DNA of 40,314 nucleotides from an uncultured Gammaproteobacteria bacterium. GTDB lineage: Bacteria; Pseudomonadota; Gammaproteobacteria; Pseudomonadales; Azotimanducaceae. Position numbers and translations under genes: made by a program. Shown here in pieces: positions 27,739-36,226 of this stretch (positions within the stretch are counted from its first letter, which is position 1; the number at the start of each line of letters is the position of its first letter). Below the pieces are notes generated by a model. That model did not search any database and was not told where the DNA came from. It saw only the letters and a program-made list of their open reading frames with translations. The stretch is from positions 1 through 40,314 of the forward strand of contig CAJWNY010000020.1 of assembly GCA_913043815.1 (NCBI GenBank). Reading direction: 5' to 3'.

Positions 27739-28368
27739 ATGAAATTTACCTCCGATATACGAACACGCAGTGAGCGCTTCATAACCGACAAAGCCGCTGT
27801 CTGCTCGAATTTGTTAGCTCGGAGCCTCCAAATCAGTGTTTCAGTTTTGTTTTTGGCCGGCTGTGCCGGGCTGCCGCCTAAAAGTCTCAGAGTGGCCGCG
27901 GAAAGCTATACTATTACGGGCAAATTAATCGTTATTCAGCCTGAACAGCGCACTACCGCACGTTTTCGTTGGATTCAGCAGGCTGAAAATTTTCAAATGG
28001 ACCTTTGGGGGCCACTAGGCGTAGGTCGCACATCGATTACTGGGACATCAATCTACGCTGAGCTGACACAAGGAACTGAGGTGATCGAGCGAGGTATTCC
28101 GAGCGAAATTATGCAACGACAGCTAGGTTGGTCTGCGCCCATTGAAGTTTTCCCCTATTGGGTTAAAGGCATTGTTGCGCCTAATGCTGTGGTTGAATCT
28201 GCTGAAAAGGATAAACTGGGTCGATTGATGAAGTTTTCTCAAGCAGGTTGGTCTGTGAGCTATGCCGGTCATGTGCAAGAAGAGTGGGGCTGGCGGCCAA
28301 GTGGAATAACTATAGCGGGTCTAGATCTGCAGCTGAGATTGATTATTGCCCGAAAAAGTCCCGGATGA
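27739..28368 (+). CDS. lolB: Outer-membrane lipoprotein receptor LolB
   Basis: LolB is an outer-membrane lipoprotein that accepts lipoproteins from LolA and inserts them in the outer membrane. The product shows a lipobox LAGC, a YTITGKLIVIQPEQRTTARFRWIQQ strand and the LWGPLGVGRTSITG segment of the family. From the ATG at 27739 the part before the lipobox Cys is long (about 44 residues); a TTG further in (at the LLARSLQISV segment) would give a standard 17-residue signal, but neither start has a clear ribosome binding site. Divergent from hemA, as usual. The expected next gene ispE is absent. Confidence 0.9.
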   Translation: MKFTSDIRTRSERFITDKAAVCSNLLARSLQISVSVLFLAGCAGLPPKSLRVAAESYTITGKLIVIQPEQRTTARFRWIQQAENFQMDLWGPLGVGRTSITGTSIYAELTQGTEVIERGIPSEIMQRQLGWSAPIEVFPYWVKGIVAPNAVVESAEKDKLGRLMKFSQAGWSVSYAGHVQEEWGWRPSGITIAGLDLQLRLIIARKSPG

Positions 28369-28400
28369 GAAAAACTGCTAAGAACAATGCCTCGTTTGTT

Positions 28401-28428
28401 GTTTAGAAGTCGTTTAGGGGCTGTTTAG
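28401..28428 (+). repeat. Three GTTTAG direct repeats phased at 11 bases
   Basis: GTTTAG occurs at 28401-28406, 28412-28417 and 28423-28428, with five unlike bases between copies. The step equals one helical turn, so the three copies lie on one face of the DNA. The last copy ends 12 bases before the TTGACA of the promoter. This arrangement is typical of operator or activator sites, but no known protein site is assigned. Confidence 0.7.
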
Positions 28429-28440
28429 CTGCAAAGGTGT

Positions 28441-28469
28441 TTGACACTTCGTAGTGCTATCTGGAGAAT
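28441..28469 (+). promoter_or_regulatory. Candidate promoter for tRNA-Gln and prs
   Basis: A perfect -35 TTGACA (28441-28446) is followed after 17 bases by GAGAAT (28464-28469), 4/6 to the -10 consensus, then AGCGCGC. A GC-rich discriminator of this kind is characteristic of stringently controlled stable-RNA promoters. Transcription would begin near 28476, giving a leader of about 225 bases before the tRNA. The transcript would run through the tRNA into prs, since no terminator is visible between them. Confidence 0.55.
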
Positions 28470-28700
28470 AGCGCGCTTGAAAAAGGGGCTGTAAAGATCC
28501 TAGCAACTGAGAGGTGTACAGTTACTTTCAGTATTTTGTCCCTACTCTTGGCGACGTTTTCGGGTCTTCAAGTAGGGTAAAAAAAGACAAAAAAGAAAGG
28601 GAATAGAATTTAGAGTAAGAGAGCACGTATGCGTTGCTGTCGAGCAAGGATTACGTGTAGAGATCTCACGCTCTGTTGAAATCTATTGCACAAAAGTTAT

Positions 28701-28775
28701 TGGGGTGTCGCCAAGCGGTAAGGCACCGGGTTTTGATCCCGGCATGCGCAGGTTCGAATCCTGCCACCCCAGCCA
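28701..28775 (+). tRNA. tRNA-Gln (UUG)
   Basis: A complete tRNA with CCA encoded. Acceptor TGGGGTG pairs with CACCCCA; the D arm, an anticodon stem CCGGG/CCCGG with loop TTTTGAT (anticodon TTG at 28733-28735), and a T arm with GGTTCGAATCC are all present. The sequence is close to E. coli tRNA-Gln. It sits between lolB and prs as in pseudomonads. Confidence 0.97.
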
Positions 28776-28833
28776 TTCATACTGTTATTTGTTCGAGATC
28801 ACGGTCTTTGCGAAAACACTTGGGGAAAGTGAA

Positions 28834-29778
28834 ATGGCTAATTTGATGTTGTTTTCTGGTGGTGCGAACAAAGATTTGTCTGCCAGAGTTGCCAAACAAC
28901 TGCATCTAGACCTAGGTCAAGCGGATGTGGGCCGTTTTAGTGACGGTGAAGTCACTGTAGAAATACACGAAAATGTTCGCGGCAAAGATGTGTTCTTGCT
29001 GCAATCCACTTGTGCGCCAACCAGCGATAACCTGATGGAACTTTTGATTATGGCTGACGCATGTCATCGCGCCTCAGCCCACCGAGTAACCGCAGTTGTG
29101 CCTTATTTTGGATATGCACGCCAGGATAGAAGGCCTCGCTCGGCCCGGGTTGCGATCAGTGCTAAAGTTGTGGCTGATATGATCAGCACTGTGGGTATAG
29201 ACAGAATTTTGACAGTAGATTTGCATGCAGATCAAATTCAGGGTTTTTTCAACATCCCAGTAGACAACATTTATGGCTCGCCGGTACTAGTCGACCATAT
29301 ATTGGCCCAAAAATATTCCAACCCCATCGTCGTTTCACCAGATGTGGGCGGAGTGGTCAGAGCAAGGGCGATAGCTAAGCAGATCGATGATCTAGATCTG
29401 GCTATTATTGATAAGCGCCGTCCTCAAGCTAATGTGACTGAGGTGATGAACGTTATCGGGGATGTAGAAGGTAAGACCTGTATCATTGTTGACGATATTG
29501 TAGATACTGCAGGGACACTATGCACAGCCGCTGAAGCTTTAAAAGCTGAGGGCGCTAAAGAAGTAGTGTGTTACATCACTCATGCAGTGTTCTCTGGCCC
29601 AGCGATTGAGCGCATAGCTGCATCCAAGCTAGACAGAATGATCGTGACAGATACCATTCCGCTGTCAGCAGACGCGAAAGCCTGCAGTAAAATTTTTCAG
29701 TTAAGTTTAGATCGTTTACTGGCCGAGTCTATCCGGCGCGTAAGCAACGAAGAATCCATTAGCGCGATGTTTCGATAA
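28834..29778 (+). CDS. prs: Ribose-phosphate pyrophosphokinase
   Basis: Prs makes PRPP from ribose-5-phosphate and ATP for nucleotide, histidine, tryptophan and NAD synthesis. The 314-residue product has the ATP-binding flexible loop around [20 protein letters not shown] (90-109), His131 in [11 protein letters not shown] and the PRPP loop [12 protein letters not shown] (218-229). The ATG at 28834 follows GGGGAAAG and gives the normal [15 protein letters not shown] start. The frame is open back into the tRNA gene, but that is not coding. It is 58 bases after tRNA-Gln. Confidence 0.98.
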   Translation: MANLMLFSGGANKDLSARVAKQLHLDLGQADVGRFSDGEVTVEIHENVRGKDVFLLQSTCAPTSDNLMELLIMADACHRASAHRVTAVVPYFGYARQDRRPRSARVAISAKVVADMISTVGIDRILTVDLHADQIQGFFNIPVDNIYGSPVLVDHILAQKYSNPIVVSPDVGGVVRARAIAKQIDDLDLAIIDKRRPQANVTEVMNVIGDVEGKTCIIVDDIVDTAGTLCTAAEALKAEGAKEVVCYITHAVFSGPAIERIAASKLDRMIVTDTIPLSADAKACSKIFQLSLDRLLAESIRRVSNEESISAMFR

Positions 29779-29865
29779 CCGAAGCTCCTCGCCCATGGTG
29801 TAAAAGAGCGGGCAGATTGGTCGCAGATCAGCTAGCAACGACAATTAAGACTTTGGAGATACAAG

Positions 29866-30525
29866 ATGTCAGATAATATTCAACTGACCGCGGAACTCCG
29901 AACAGATGTAGGAAAAGGTGCGAGCCGCCGTCTACGTCGTTTGGAAGAAAAAGTACCCGGCATAATCTATGGTGAAGGTAAAGATCCTCAGATGCTCACA
30001 CTATCGGCTAACGAAATGGGTAAAGCCATGCAGTTTGAGGCTTTCTACTCGCAGATTATCGATCTCAGCATAGGTGGAAAAACAGAGCAGGCGGTTGTGC
30101 GAGATTTGCAGCGTAACCCAGCGAATGAACGCCTACTTCATATCGACTTCTTGCGCATTAGCGCAAACAAGCCTATCAACGTAAGCGTGCCATTACACTT
30201 CGTCAACGAAGAAGTTTGTGTTGGTGTTAAGACCGAAGGCGGCACACTGACGCATAACATGACCGAAGTGGAAATCACATGTTTGCCAGGAGCCTTGCCA
30301 GAATATATCGAAGTTGATATGGCCGAAGTTGCTGCTGGCGTTTCGATTCACCTTAGTGATCTGAGCATTCCTGAAGGCGTTGCAATTGCGGCACTGGCCT
30401 TTGGCGAAGATCGTGACATTCCTGTTGCCAGTGTTACTGCACGACGCGGTGGTGATGACGAAGAAATCAGTGATGAGCCTGCGCAGCCACCTGCGTCTGA
30501 CGATGCTGGTGAAGAAGGCGGTTAG
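29866..30525 (+). CDS. rplY: 50S ribosomal protein L25, general stress (CTC/TL5) form
   Basis: L25 binds 5S rRNA. The 219-residue product has the 5S-binding domain first (ELRTDVGKGASRRLRRLEEKVPGIIYG, residues ~10-36, and NPANERLLHIDFLRI) and then the C-terminal beta domain of the long CTC/TL5 type (VPLHFVNEEVCVGVKTEGGTLTHNMTEVEITCLPGALPEYIEVD). The end is acidic and rich in Asp, Glu and Gly. The place between prs and pth is conserved in gammaproteobacteria. Confidence 0.97.
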   Translation: MSDNIQLTAELRTDVGKGASRRLRRLEEKVPGIIYGEGKDPQMLTLSANEMGKAMQFEAFYSQIIDLSIGGKTEQAVVRDLQRNPANERLLHIDFLRISANKPINVSVPLHFVNEEVCVGVKTEGGTLTHNMTEVEITCLPGALPEYIEVDMAEVAAGVSIHLSDLSIPEGVAIAALAFGEDRDIPVASVTARRGGDDEEISDEPAQPPASDDAGEEGG

Positions 30526-30558
30526 GGTTAAACTCCCGTCCGGTTTAGCTAAAACTTT

Positions 30559-30594
30559 CAGCAATTCGCATAGACTATTGAGCGCGAATTGCTG
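30559..30594. repeat. Perfect 11-bp inverted repeat between rplY and pth
   Basis: CAGCAATTCGC (30559-30569) and GCGAATTGCTG (30584-30594) are exact reverse complements with a 14-base loop. There is no T-tract on the + strand, so it does not look like an ordinary intrinsic terminator for rplY. It lies 90 bases before the pth start and would fold as a stable hairpin in the leader or intergenic RNA, perhaps as a processing or mRNA-end element. Confidence 0.8.
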
Positions 30595-30684
30595 CAAAGT
30601 CGGCGTTGCTCTGATTCAAATAATAAGGCGACCTTCGCTGTTATCAGCAAAAATCCTTCTCCCGATCTCTTTTGGTCAAACAAA

Positions 30685-31392
30685 TTGACTTCTTTAAAAC
30701 TTATCGTTGGATTGGGTAATCCGGGTTCTCAATACGAGAAGACTCGCCACAATGTAGGTGCGGTTTGGGTCAGAGAACTCGCTAATCGGTTTAATATTCT
30801 GCTTGCTCAAGACACCAAGTTTAAAGGCGAAATAGGTCGTGGGGTTGTTGCTGGTGTAGATCTCAGGTTACTCATACCTAGCACCTTCATGAATCTGAGT
30901 GGCGACTCTAGTGGCGCGGTGGTACGTTTTTATAAGATCGAGCCCGAAGAAATATTAGTCGTCTATGACGAAGTAGCCTTTGATCCTGGCGTAGTGAAGT
31001 TGAAAAGCGGCGGTGGTGACAACGGCCATAATGGTGTGAAGAGTGTTCGCGCTGGCTGTGCCAACCGAGATCAATTTCATAGACTGCGCATTGGAGTAGG
31101 TCATCCCGGCTCTAAAGACAAAGTGAACGCTTACCTCACTCAGCAAACACCGGCGCAAAGCGAGCGTGAGTTGACCGCTGCATCTGGGAACTTTGCTGAG
31201 GCTTTGCTTGCAGATATAGTGTTGGGTAAATGGCAAAGTGCTATGACTGCATTACATTCTTCACCGTTTTCGGAAAAAGAACTGCAAGAAAAAGCTGACC
31301 AAAAAGCGCAGGTTAAAAGCAAAAGAGATGCTGTTCAAAGGGCACAAAAGGAAGCGGTAAATAACGCTGATGATGCCCATGAGGACGGGTAA
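30685..31392 (+). CDS. pth: Peptidyl-tRNA hydrolase with basic C-terminal extension
   Basis: Pth cleaves peptidyl-tRNAs released from stalled ribosomes. The motif LIVGLGNPGSQYEKTRHNVG contains Asn12 and catalytic His22; further motifs are FMNLSGDSSGAV, the YDEVAFDPGVVKLKSGGGDNGHNGVKS region and FHRLRIGVGHPG. I chose the TTG at 30685 because it gives the standard N-terminus; no ATG is available and no strong ribosome binding site is seen. The product is 235 residues, about 40 longer than E. coli Pth, the excess being a charged Lys/Gln/Glu/Ala tail (from about residue 190) that looks helical. Confidence 0.94.
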   Translation: MTSLKLIVGLGNPGSQYEKTRHNVGAVWVRELANRFNILLAQDTKFKGEIGRGVVAGVDLRLLIPSTFMNLSGDSSGAVVRFYKIEPEEILVVYDEVAFDPGVVKLKSGGGDNGHNGVKSVRAGCANRDQFHRLRIGVGHPGSKDKVNAYLTQQTPAQSERELTAASGNFAEALLADIVLGKWQSAMTALHSSPFSEKELQEKADQKAQVKSKRDAVQRAQKEAVNNADDAHEDG

Positions 31393-31488
31393 TCGAACAT
31401 TCTTTTAAAATGAAACGGCTCTGCATTAGGTTCTTAATGTCGGCCAGTTTTAAAATGTATTTGTCAGAATTTCTCTGGGAGAACAATA

Positions 31489-32580
31489 GTGGGATTTAAT
31501 TGCGGCATTGTAGGTCTACCCAACGTAGGCAAGTCGACACTTTTTAATGCGTTAACCAGAGCGGGTATCGATGCGGAAAATTTTCCGTTCTGCACAATTG
31601 ACCCCAATACCGGGATTGTACCTGTTCCAGACCCTCGTCTCCTGCAGTTGGCTGAAATAGTCAAGCCCAAGAAAATTATTCCAACTAGCATGGAGTTCGT
31701 AGATATTGCCGGACTCGTTGCCGGTGCGTCTCAAGGTGAAGGTCTGGGCAATCAATTTTTGGCTCACGTACGCGAAACCCAAGCACTGGCCCACGTAGTT
31801 AGGTGCTTCGAAGACGATAATGTAGTGCACGTTTCCGGCAAGGTTTCCCCAGCGGACGATATTGAAATCATTAACACCGAGTTGGCCTTGGCTGACTTGG
31901 ACACTATTCAAAAAGTCCATGATAGAGTGAGTCGTGTTGCTAGTTCAGGAGATAAAGAGGCTAAGGCCTCTCTGCTGTTGTTAGACAAGGTTAGAGTCGC
32001 GCTAGAGGCAGGCGATCCAGTGCGTTCGGTAGAGTTGACTGAAGAGGAGCACGCGGCACTGCATGAGTTCCACTTCATTACTGCTAAGCCTATTTTATAT
32101 ATAGCCAATGTTGCTGAAGATGGCTTAGAAAATAACCCCTTGGTAGACATTGTTTGCGGCATCGCTGAAGCCGAGGGCGCGGAAGTTGTGGTGGTGAGTA
32201 ATAAAATCGAATCAGATATCGCTGAACTAGAAGACGAAGAGCGGACTGAATTTTTGCAAGAGCTAAACCTTTCCGAGCCAGGCCTAAATCGAGTAATTCG
32301 GGCGGGTTATAAGCTGCTTGGGCTTCACCAGTACTTTACTGCTGGGCCGCAAGAAGTGCGCTCGTGGACTGTTCCTATAGGAGCCAAAGCACCTCAAGCG
32401 GCTGGCGTAATTCATACGGATTTTGAGAAGGGTTTTATTCGAGCAGAATGCATAGCGTTTGAAGACTACATCACCTTGGGCGGAGAGTCCGGTGCTAAAG
32501 ATGCGGGCCGGTGGCGGCTTGAGGGCAAAGAGTACGTTTTGTCAGACGGAGACGTTTTACACTTTCGATTTAACGTATGA
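31489..32580 (+). CDS. ychF: Redox-regulated ATPase YchF (Obg-like, OLA1 family)
   Basis: YchF is an Obg-related NTPase that prefers ATP, binds ribosomes and modulates stress responses. The 363-residue product has the G1 GLPNVGKST (residues 9-17), G3 [20 protein letters not shown], a coiled-coil insert ([22 protein letters not shown]) and the C-terminal TGS domain ([30 protein letters not shown]). Start GTG at 31489 follows GGGAGA at good spacing. It is the last gene of the lolB-prs-rplY-pth-ychF run. Confidence 0.97.
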   Translation: MGFNCGIVGLPNVGKSTLFNALTRAGIDAENFPFCTIDPNTGIVPVPDPRLLQLAEIVKPKKIIPTSMEFVDIAGLVAGASQGEGLGNQFLAHVRETQALAHVVRCFEDDNVVHVSGKVSPADDIEIINTELALADLDTIQKVHDRVSRVASSGDKEAKASLLLLDKVRVALEAGDPVRSVELTEEEHAALHEFHFITAKPILYIANVAEDGLENNPLVDIVCGIAEAEGAEVVVVSNKIESDIAELEDEERTEFLQELNLSEPGLNRVIRAGYKLLGLHQYFTAGPQEVRSWTVPIGAKAPQAAGVIHTDFEKGFIRAECIAFEDYITLGGESGAKDAGRWRLEGKEYVLSDGDVLHFRFNV

Positions 32581-32942
32581 CGCTATAGAGGCGCTGCATG
32601 AATTTGGGTTCGTTAGCACAACGGCTAGTGAGCCTGGCGCAACCCGCGAGTACTTCGCATGCGCCCCCCACTTCTTTAAAGCGTTAAGAATTTCGTTTTA
32701 CCTTCCCATAAAAAGACGCATTAGCATTGAATATTTATCCCGCTAATTGACGCCCAATCTCCCGCGGGCCTCCTAGCCACAACTTTTTTTGCTGATTTAG
32801 CACCTGTGTTTCTTAAAACCAAGTTAGTTACTACCCCCTTTAGCTAATTGGTCGCGCGTTAGCGGTCCAAATTTTAGGCGAAAAAAAACGGCCTTTGGGA
32901 AAACCCTAATGCCGTTCTTATCAAGTGTTAAAGCTTCCGCTA
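32581..32942. other. Spacer between converging ychF and EF-G genes
   Basis: 362 bases without a recognisable gene. It contains a T7 run at 32784-32790 after a weak GC-rich region, which might end ychF transcription, and near its right end the clear hairpin with T8 for the - strand EF-G gene. An ORF running past the ychF stop into this spacer in another frame shows no family similarity and looks fortuitous. No tRNA, repeat or mobile element was recognised. Confidence 0.6.
32881..32915 (-). terminator. Intrinsic terminator of the EF-G gene
   Basis: Read on the - strand, ACGGC and GCCGT (ends 32911-32915 and 32888-32892) flank an inner GGG/CCC stem with a TTTT loop and two short mismatches, followed by eight T (32888 to 32881). 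It lies 28 bases beyond the EF-G stop codon, as expected. Confidence 0.75.
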
Positions 32943-35027
32943 TTATTTGGCGGCTTTACGCTCCTTTACTTCTTGTACAACCTGCTCTGCCACATTAGAT
33001 GGACATGGTGCGTAGTGTGAGAACTCCATAGAGAACTGACCACGACCAGAAGTCATAGTGCGCAGGTCGCCGATGTAGCCAAACATTTCAGATAATGGGC
33101 AGTCTGCCTTCACGCGTACGCCAGTGATACCCGCTTCTTGAGATTTAATCATGCCGCGTCTACGGTTCAAGTCACCAATAACGTCACCAACGTGATCGTC
33201 TGGGGTAAATACGTCTACCTTCATCACTGGCTCAAGTAACTGAGGAACAGCCTTAGGAATAGACTGTCTGTATGCGGCTTTAGCAGCCAATTCGTATGCA
33301 ATTGCAGAGGAATCCACAGCGTGGAAGCTACCATCGGTCAATATGACTTTGACGTCCAATAATGGGTATCCGGCTAAAGTACCTTCATCCATAGAAACTC
33401 GGAACGCCTTTTCAACGGCGGGCCAGAATTCCCTAGGTACGTTACCGCCTGTTACCTTAGATTCGAACTCGTAACCACTGCCGACCTCACCCGGCTCAAT
33501 GGTGTAGTCAATTTTAGCGAATTGACCAGAACCACCGGTTTGCTTCTTGTGTGTATAAGTGTCCTCAATACGCTTGGTAATGGTTTCGCGATAAGCAACC
33601 TGTGGCTTACCTACATCAACATCAATACCGTGAGTACGTCTGAGGATGTCGACCTTAATGTCGAGGTGCAATTCACCCATGCCTCGCATAATGGTTTCTC
33701 CGGATTCTTCGTCTGTTTCTACGTAGAAAGATGGATCTTCTGCAATCATCTTAGATAGGGCAATACCCATCTTTTCAGCACCGGCCTTATCGCGAGGCGA
33801 AATAGCAACAGAAATCACTGGATCTGGGAAGACCATGGGCTCTAGCGTTGCTGGGTTCACTGGGTCACATAACGTGTGGCCAGTTTGCGTATTTTTCATG
33901 CCGAGCAGAGCAACAATATCGCCTGCTTGTGCAATGTCTAACTCTTCTCTTGTGTCAGCATGCATTTCCACGATTCGGCCAATACGCTCGCTCTTACCCG
34001 TGAAGGTATTCAGAACGGTGTCGCCCTTTTTCAAACTGCCGGAGTAGATACGCGTAAAGGTTAGCGCTCCGTAACGGTCATCCATAATTTTGAATGCAAG
34101 TGCGCGTAGCGGGCCGTTCGCATCAACGATGGCAAAGCTGCCTGTTTCGTTACCTTCCAAGTCAACTTCTGGCTGAGGTTCAACCTCCATTGGGTTGGGT
34201 AGATAATCTACAACCGCGTTGAGGACGTTTTGGACGCCTTTATTCTTAAACGCGGAACCACAGAATGTTGGGAAGAAGTCTAGTGCAATAGTGCCCTTGC
34301 GGATGCAGCGCTTGAGGTCGTCGATAGAAGGTTCATTACCCTCTAAGTAGGCCTCCATTAAGTCGTCGTCTTGCTCTAGCGCGGTTTCTACCAATGCTTC
34401 GCGATATTCCGCTGCCTTTTCTTTCAGGTCATCTGGAATTTCCGAAATATTATAAGCTTCTGGATCGTTGGAGTCGTCCCAGATCCAAGCCTTTTCTGTC
34501 ATTAAATCTACAAGACCGCAGAAGCCGTCTTCTTCGCCGATAGGCAGGGCCATAACCAAAGCGTTAGCCCCTAATACTTTACGTACTTGGTCTACAACGC
34601 GGTAGAAGTCTGCGCCAAGACGATCTAGCTTGTTCACGAAAATAAGTCGTGCTACTTCAGATTCGTTTGCATAGCGCCAGTTTGTTTCGGATTGTGGCTC
34701 AACCCCGCCAGACCCGCAGAAGACGCCAACGCCGCCATCAAGCACCTTCAATGAACGGTAAACTTCAATAGTGAAGTCGACGTGTCCTGGTGTATCAATG
34801 ATGTTGAGTCTGTGGTCATCCCAAGTACAACTTGTCGCAGCGGATTGAATAGTAATTCCACGCTCTTGTTCTTGTTCCATAAAGTCAGTGGTGGCCGCTC
34901 CATCATGAACTTCACCAATTTTATGGATCTTACCTGTCAGCTTAAGAATCCGTTCTGTGGTCGTGGTTTTGCCAGCGTCCACGTGGGCGAAAATGCCGAT
35001 ATTGCGATAGCGTGTCAGGTCTTTCAT
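32943..35027 (-). CDS. Elongation factor G, second-paralog type (EF-G2)
   Basis: Translational GTPase of 694 residues with G1 AHVDAGKT (14-21), G3 DTPGH, G4 NKLD and the full five-domain EF-G length. The N-terminus [28 protein letters not shown] and the [26 protein letters not shown] segment are of the type seen in the second EF-G of many gammaproteobacteria rather than the str-operon FusA, which carries a longer insert before DTPGH. The canonical fusA would normally lie upstream of the spc operon outside this window. In Pseudomonas the two paralogs divide translocation and recycling; which role applies here is not shown. AGAGAGAA precedes the ATG. Confidence 0.92.
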   Translation of the reverse strand: MKDLTRYRNIGIFAHVDAGKTTTTERILKLTGKIHKIGEVHDGAATTDFMEQEQERGITIQSAATSCTWDDHRLNIIDTPGHVDFTIEVYRSLKVLDGGVGVFCGSGGVEPQSETNWRYANESEVARLIFVNKLDRLGADFYRVVDQVRKVLGANALVMALPIGEEDGFCGLVDLMTEKAWIWDDSNDPEAYNISEIPDDLKEKAAEYREALVETALEQDDDLMEAYLEGNEPSIDDLKRCIRKGTIALDFFPTFCGSAFKNKGVQNVLNAVVDYLPNPMEVEPQPEVDLEGNETGSFAIVDANGPLRALAFKIMDDRYGALTFTRIYSGSLKKGDTVLNTFTGKSERIGRIVEMHADTREELDIAQAGDIVALLGMKNTQTGHTLCDPVNPATLEPMVFPDPVISVAISPRDKAGAEKMGIALSKMIAEDPSFYVETDEESGETIMRGMGELHLDIKVDILRRTHGIDVDVGKPQVAYRETITKRIEDTYTHKKQTGGSGQFAKIDYTIEPGEVGSGYEFESKVTGGNVPREFWPAVEKAFRVSMDEGTLAGYPLLDVKVILTDGSFHAVDSSAIAYELAAKAAYRQSIPKAVPQLLEPVMKVDVFTPDDHVGDVIGDLNRRRGMIKSQEAGITGVRVKADCPLSEMFGYIGDLRTMTSGRGQFSMEFSHYAPCPSNVAEQVVQEVKERKAAK

Positions 35028-35322
35028 TTGTTCTCTCTAAGGTAGTCCTGTTTCGTAGGATTGATCTTGTTAAGCCATTGAAAAATATAAGGTTTTTGTT
35101 ATGGCTGGATTCCGGATGGCGTAGATTACCATCGAATGGAGTAAAGCTCACGTTAAATATAGCTTTGCTATGGCCTGCCGCGGTTTTTAAAACATTTCGG
35201 TCGGGTGTTTAAGGCAAAATAGAGATTACTCAGGCTGAACAAAAAGCAGGATAAAAAAATTAAGTGGTAACTGGGCAACTGTTTGCCCAGATGATTAAAT
35301 CTTAAAAATGTAAGAGGGGCGC
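35028..35322. other. Spacer between EF-G and exonuclease III genes
   Basis: 295 bases with no gene. It must hold the promoter of the EF-G gene on the - strand, but no convincing -35/-10 pair was found, and it holds the candidate terminator of the exonuclease gene at 35271-35290. Confidence 0.5.
35250..35290 (-). terminator. Candidate terminator of the exonuclease III gene
   Basis: CTGGGCAA (35271-35278) and TTGCCCAG (35283-35290) form a perfect 8-bp stem with a four-base loop. On the - strand a run of seven T follows, but about 11 bases after the stem rather than at once. The hairpin is 33 bases past the xthA stop codon. Confidence 0.45.
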
Positions 35323-36096
35323 CTAAAAGTCGATGTCTGCGTAAACCGGGGCATGGTCGGAGGGGGTCAACTCATCGATCTTTCTTCGATAGTCTCGGTC
35401 TATGACCACGTCTTTAGTCCGCACGTCCAAGCCTTCGGTTGCCAAGATAAAGTCGATGCGTAGTCCGTGCTTACGGTGGAACGAGCCACCACGGTAGTCC
35501 CACCAAGTGAATGCTTGTTCTTCGGGACTAAAGTGACGGTACAAATCCGTAAGCCCAGAGTCCATGAGGGACTGAAGGCGACCCCTTTCTTCCTTGGTGT
35601 GAAAAATACCCCCATCGGCGGCTTCGCCCTTCCACCCATCAATGGGCTCGGGCACGATATTAAAGTCACCGCAGATTATGCGCGGGCCGTTCTTGCCTGA
35701 TTGCCATTGCTTAATCAGGCTGTCGTACCAGCCTAATTTGCCCGTGTAATCTGCATGTTCTAGGTTCTTACCGTTGGGGCAATACACGGTTGTGAACTCA
35801 AATTTGCCATCAATGTCTGCGGTAATTAAACGTGACCCCACTTCGCTCTGACCTTCTAAGCCCGTATGCACAAGCTCTGTGGGATACTTGCTAAGAATAG
35901 CTACGCCGTTCCAGCTCTTTTGTCCGTGTACAAGGGCCTCGTAGCCAAGCTCTTTGAAGTGATCTACAGGGAATATGTCATCGGGGGTTTTCAATTCTTG
36001 GAGACCAACAACATCCGGTTGTCTATCTTCTAACCACTTAGTAATGTATTCCAAGCGGGCGCGGAGACCATTTACGTTCCAAGTAGCGATGCGCAT
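35323..36096 (-). CDS. xthA: Exodeoxyribonuclease III (AP endonuclease, ExoIII family)
   Basis: Base-excision-repair enzyme that cuts at abasic sites and degrades DNA 3' to 5'. The 257-residue product has Asn7 in ATWNVNG, Glu34 in LQELK, Asp144 and Asn146 in GDFNIVP, LRIDFIL and the terminal SDHAP with Asp247 and His248. I place the start at the ATG at 36096 (GAGAA upstream, standard MRIATWNVNG beginning); the frame extends 20 residues further to an ATG at 36156, but that part has no family match. Confidence 0.95.
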   Translation of the reverse strand: MRIATWNVNGLRARLEYITKWLEDRQPDVVGLQELKTPDDIFPVDHFKELGYEALVHGQKSWNGVAILSKYPTELVHTGLEGQSEVGSRLITADIDGKFEFTTVYCPNGKNLEHADYTGKLGWYDSLIKQWQSGKNGPRIICGDFNIVPEPIDGWKGEAADGGIFHTKEERGRLQSLMDSGLTDLYRHFSPEEQAFTWWDYRGGSFHRKHGLRIDFILATEGLDVRTKDVVIDRDYRRKIDELTPSDHAPVYADIDF

Positions 36097-36226
36097 ATCA
36101 GCATTTCTCAATAAAGTGTTACGCCATGATAGCCAACTGCCGACTAAGCGCCACAATCTCTGAAGTAGATCTCGAAAAGAAATGCATTCTCCAGAGGTTT
36201 AGCTGTCTGCCGTCAATAGCTGAAAA

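Larger units (their letters stand above)
28369..28700 (+). other. 332-base spacer in the slot usually held by ispE
   Basis: No gene is recognisable. It holds three GTTTAG repeats at 11-base steps (28401, 28412, 28423), a strong promoter-like sequence (28441-28469), a small dyad AACTG/CAGTT, a second dyad CCCTACT (28540-28546) / AGTAGGG (28571-28577), and an A-rich stretch after it. None of the IspE motifs (for example the Gly/Ser-rich ATP loop GLGGGSSDA) is encoded in any frame that I can see. A short RNA starting at the promoter is possible but unproven; the dyads have no T-tract on the + strand, so no terminator is called. Confidence 0.6.

Noticed and set aside
28540-28577. CCCTACT/AGTAGGG dyad as an intrinsic terminator
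   Set aside because: The loop is 24 bases and the following tract is A rather than T on the + strand; on the - strand the T-run precedes the stem.
32459-32746. 95-residue ORF overlapping the end of ychF
   Set aside because: It is in a different frame of ychF for much of its length and has no family signature.
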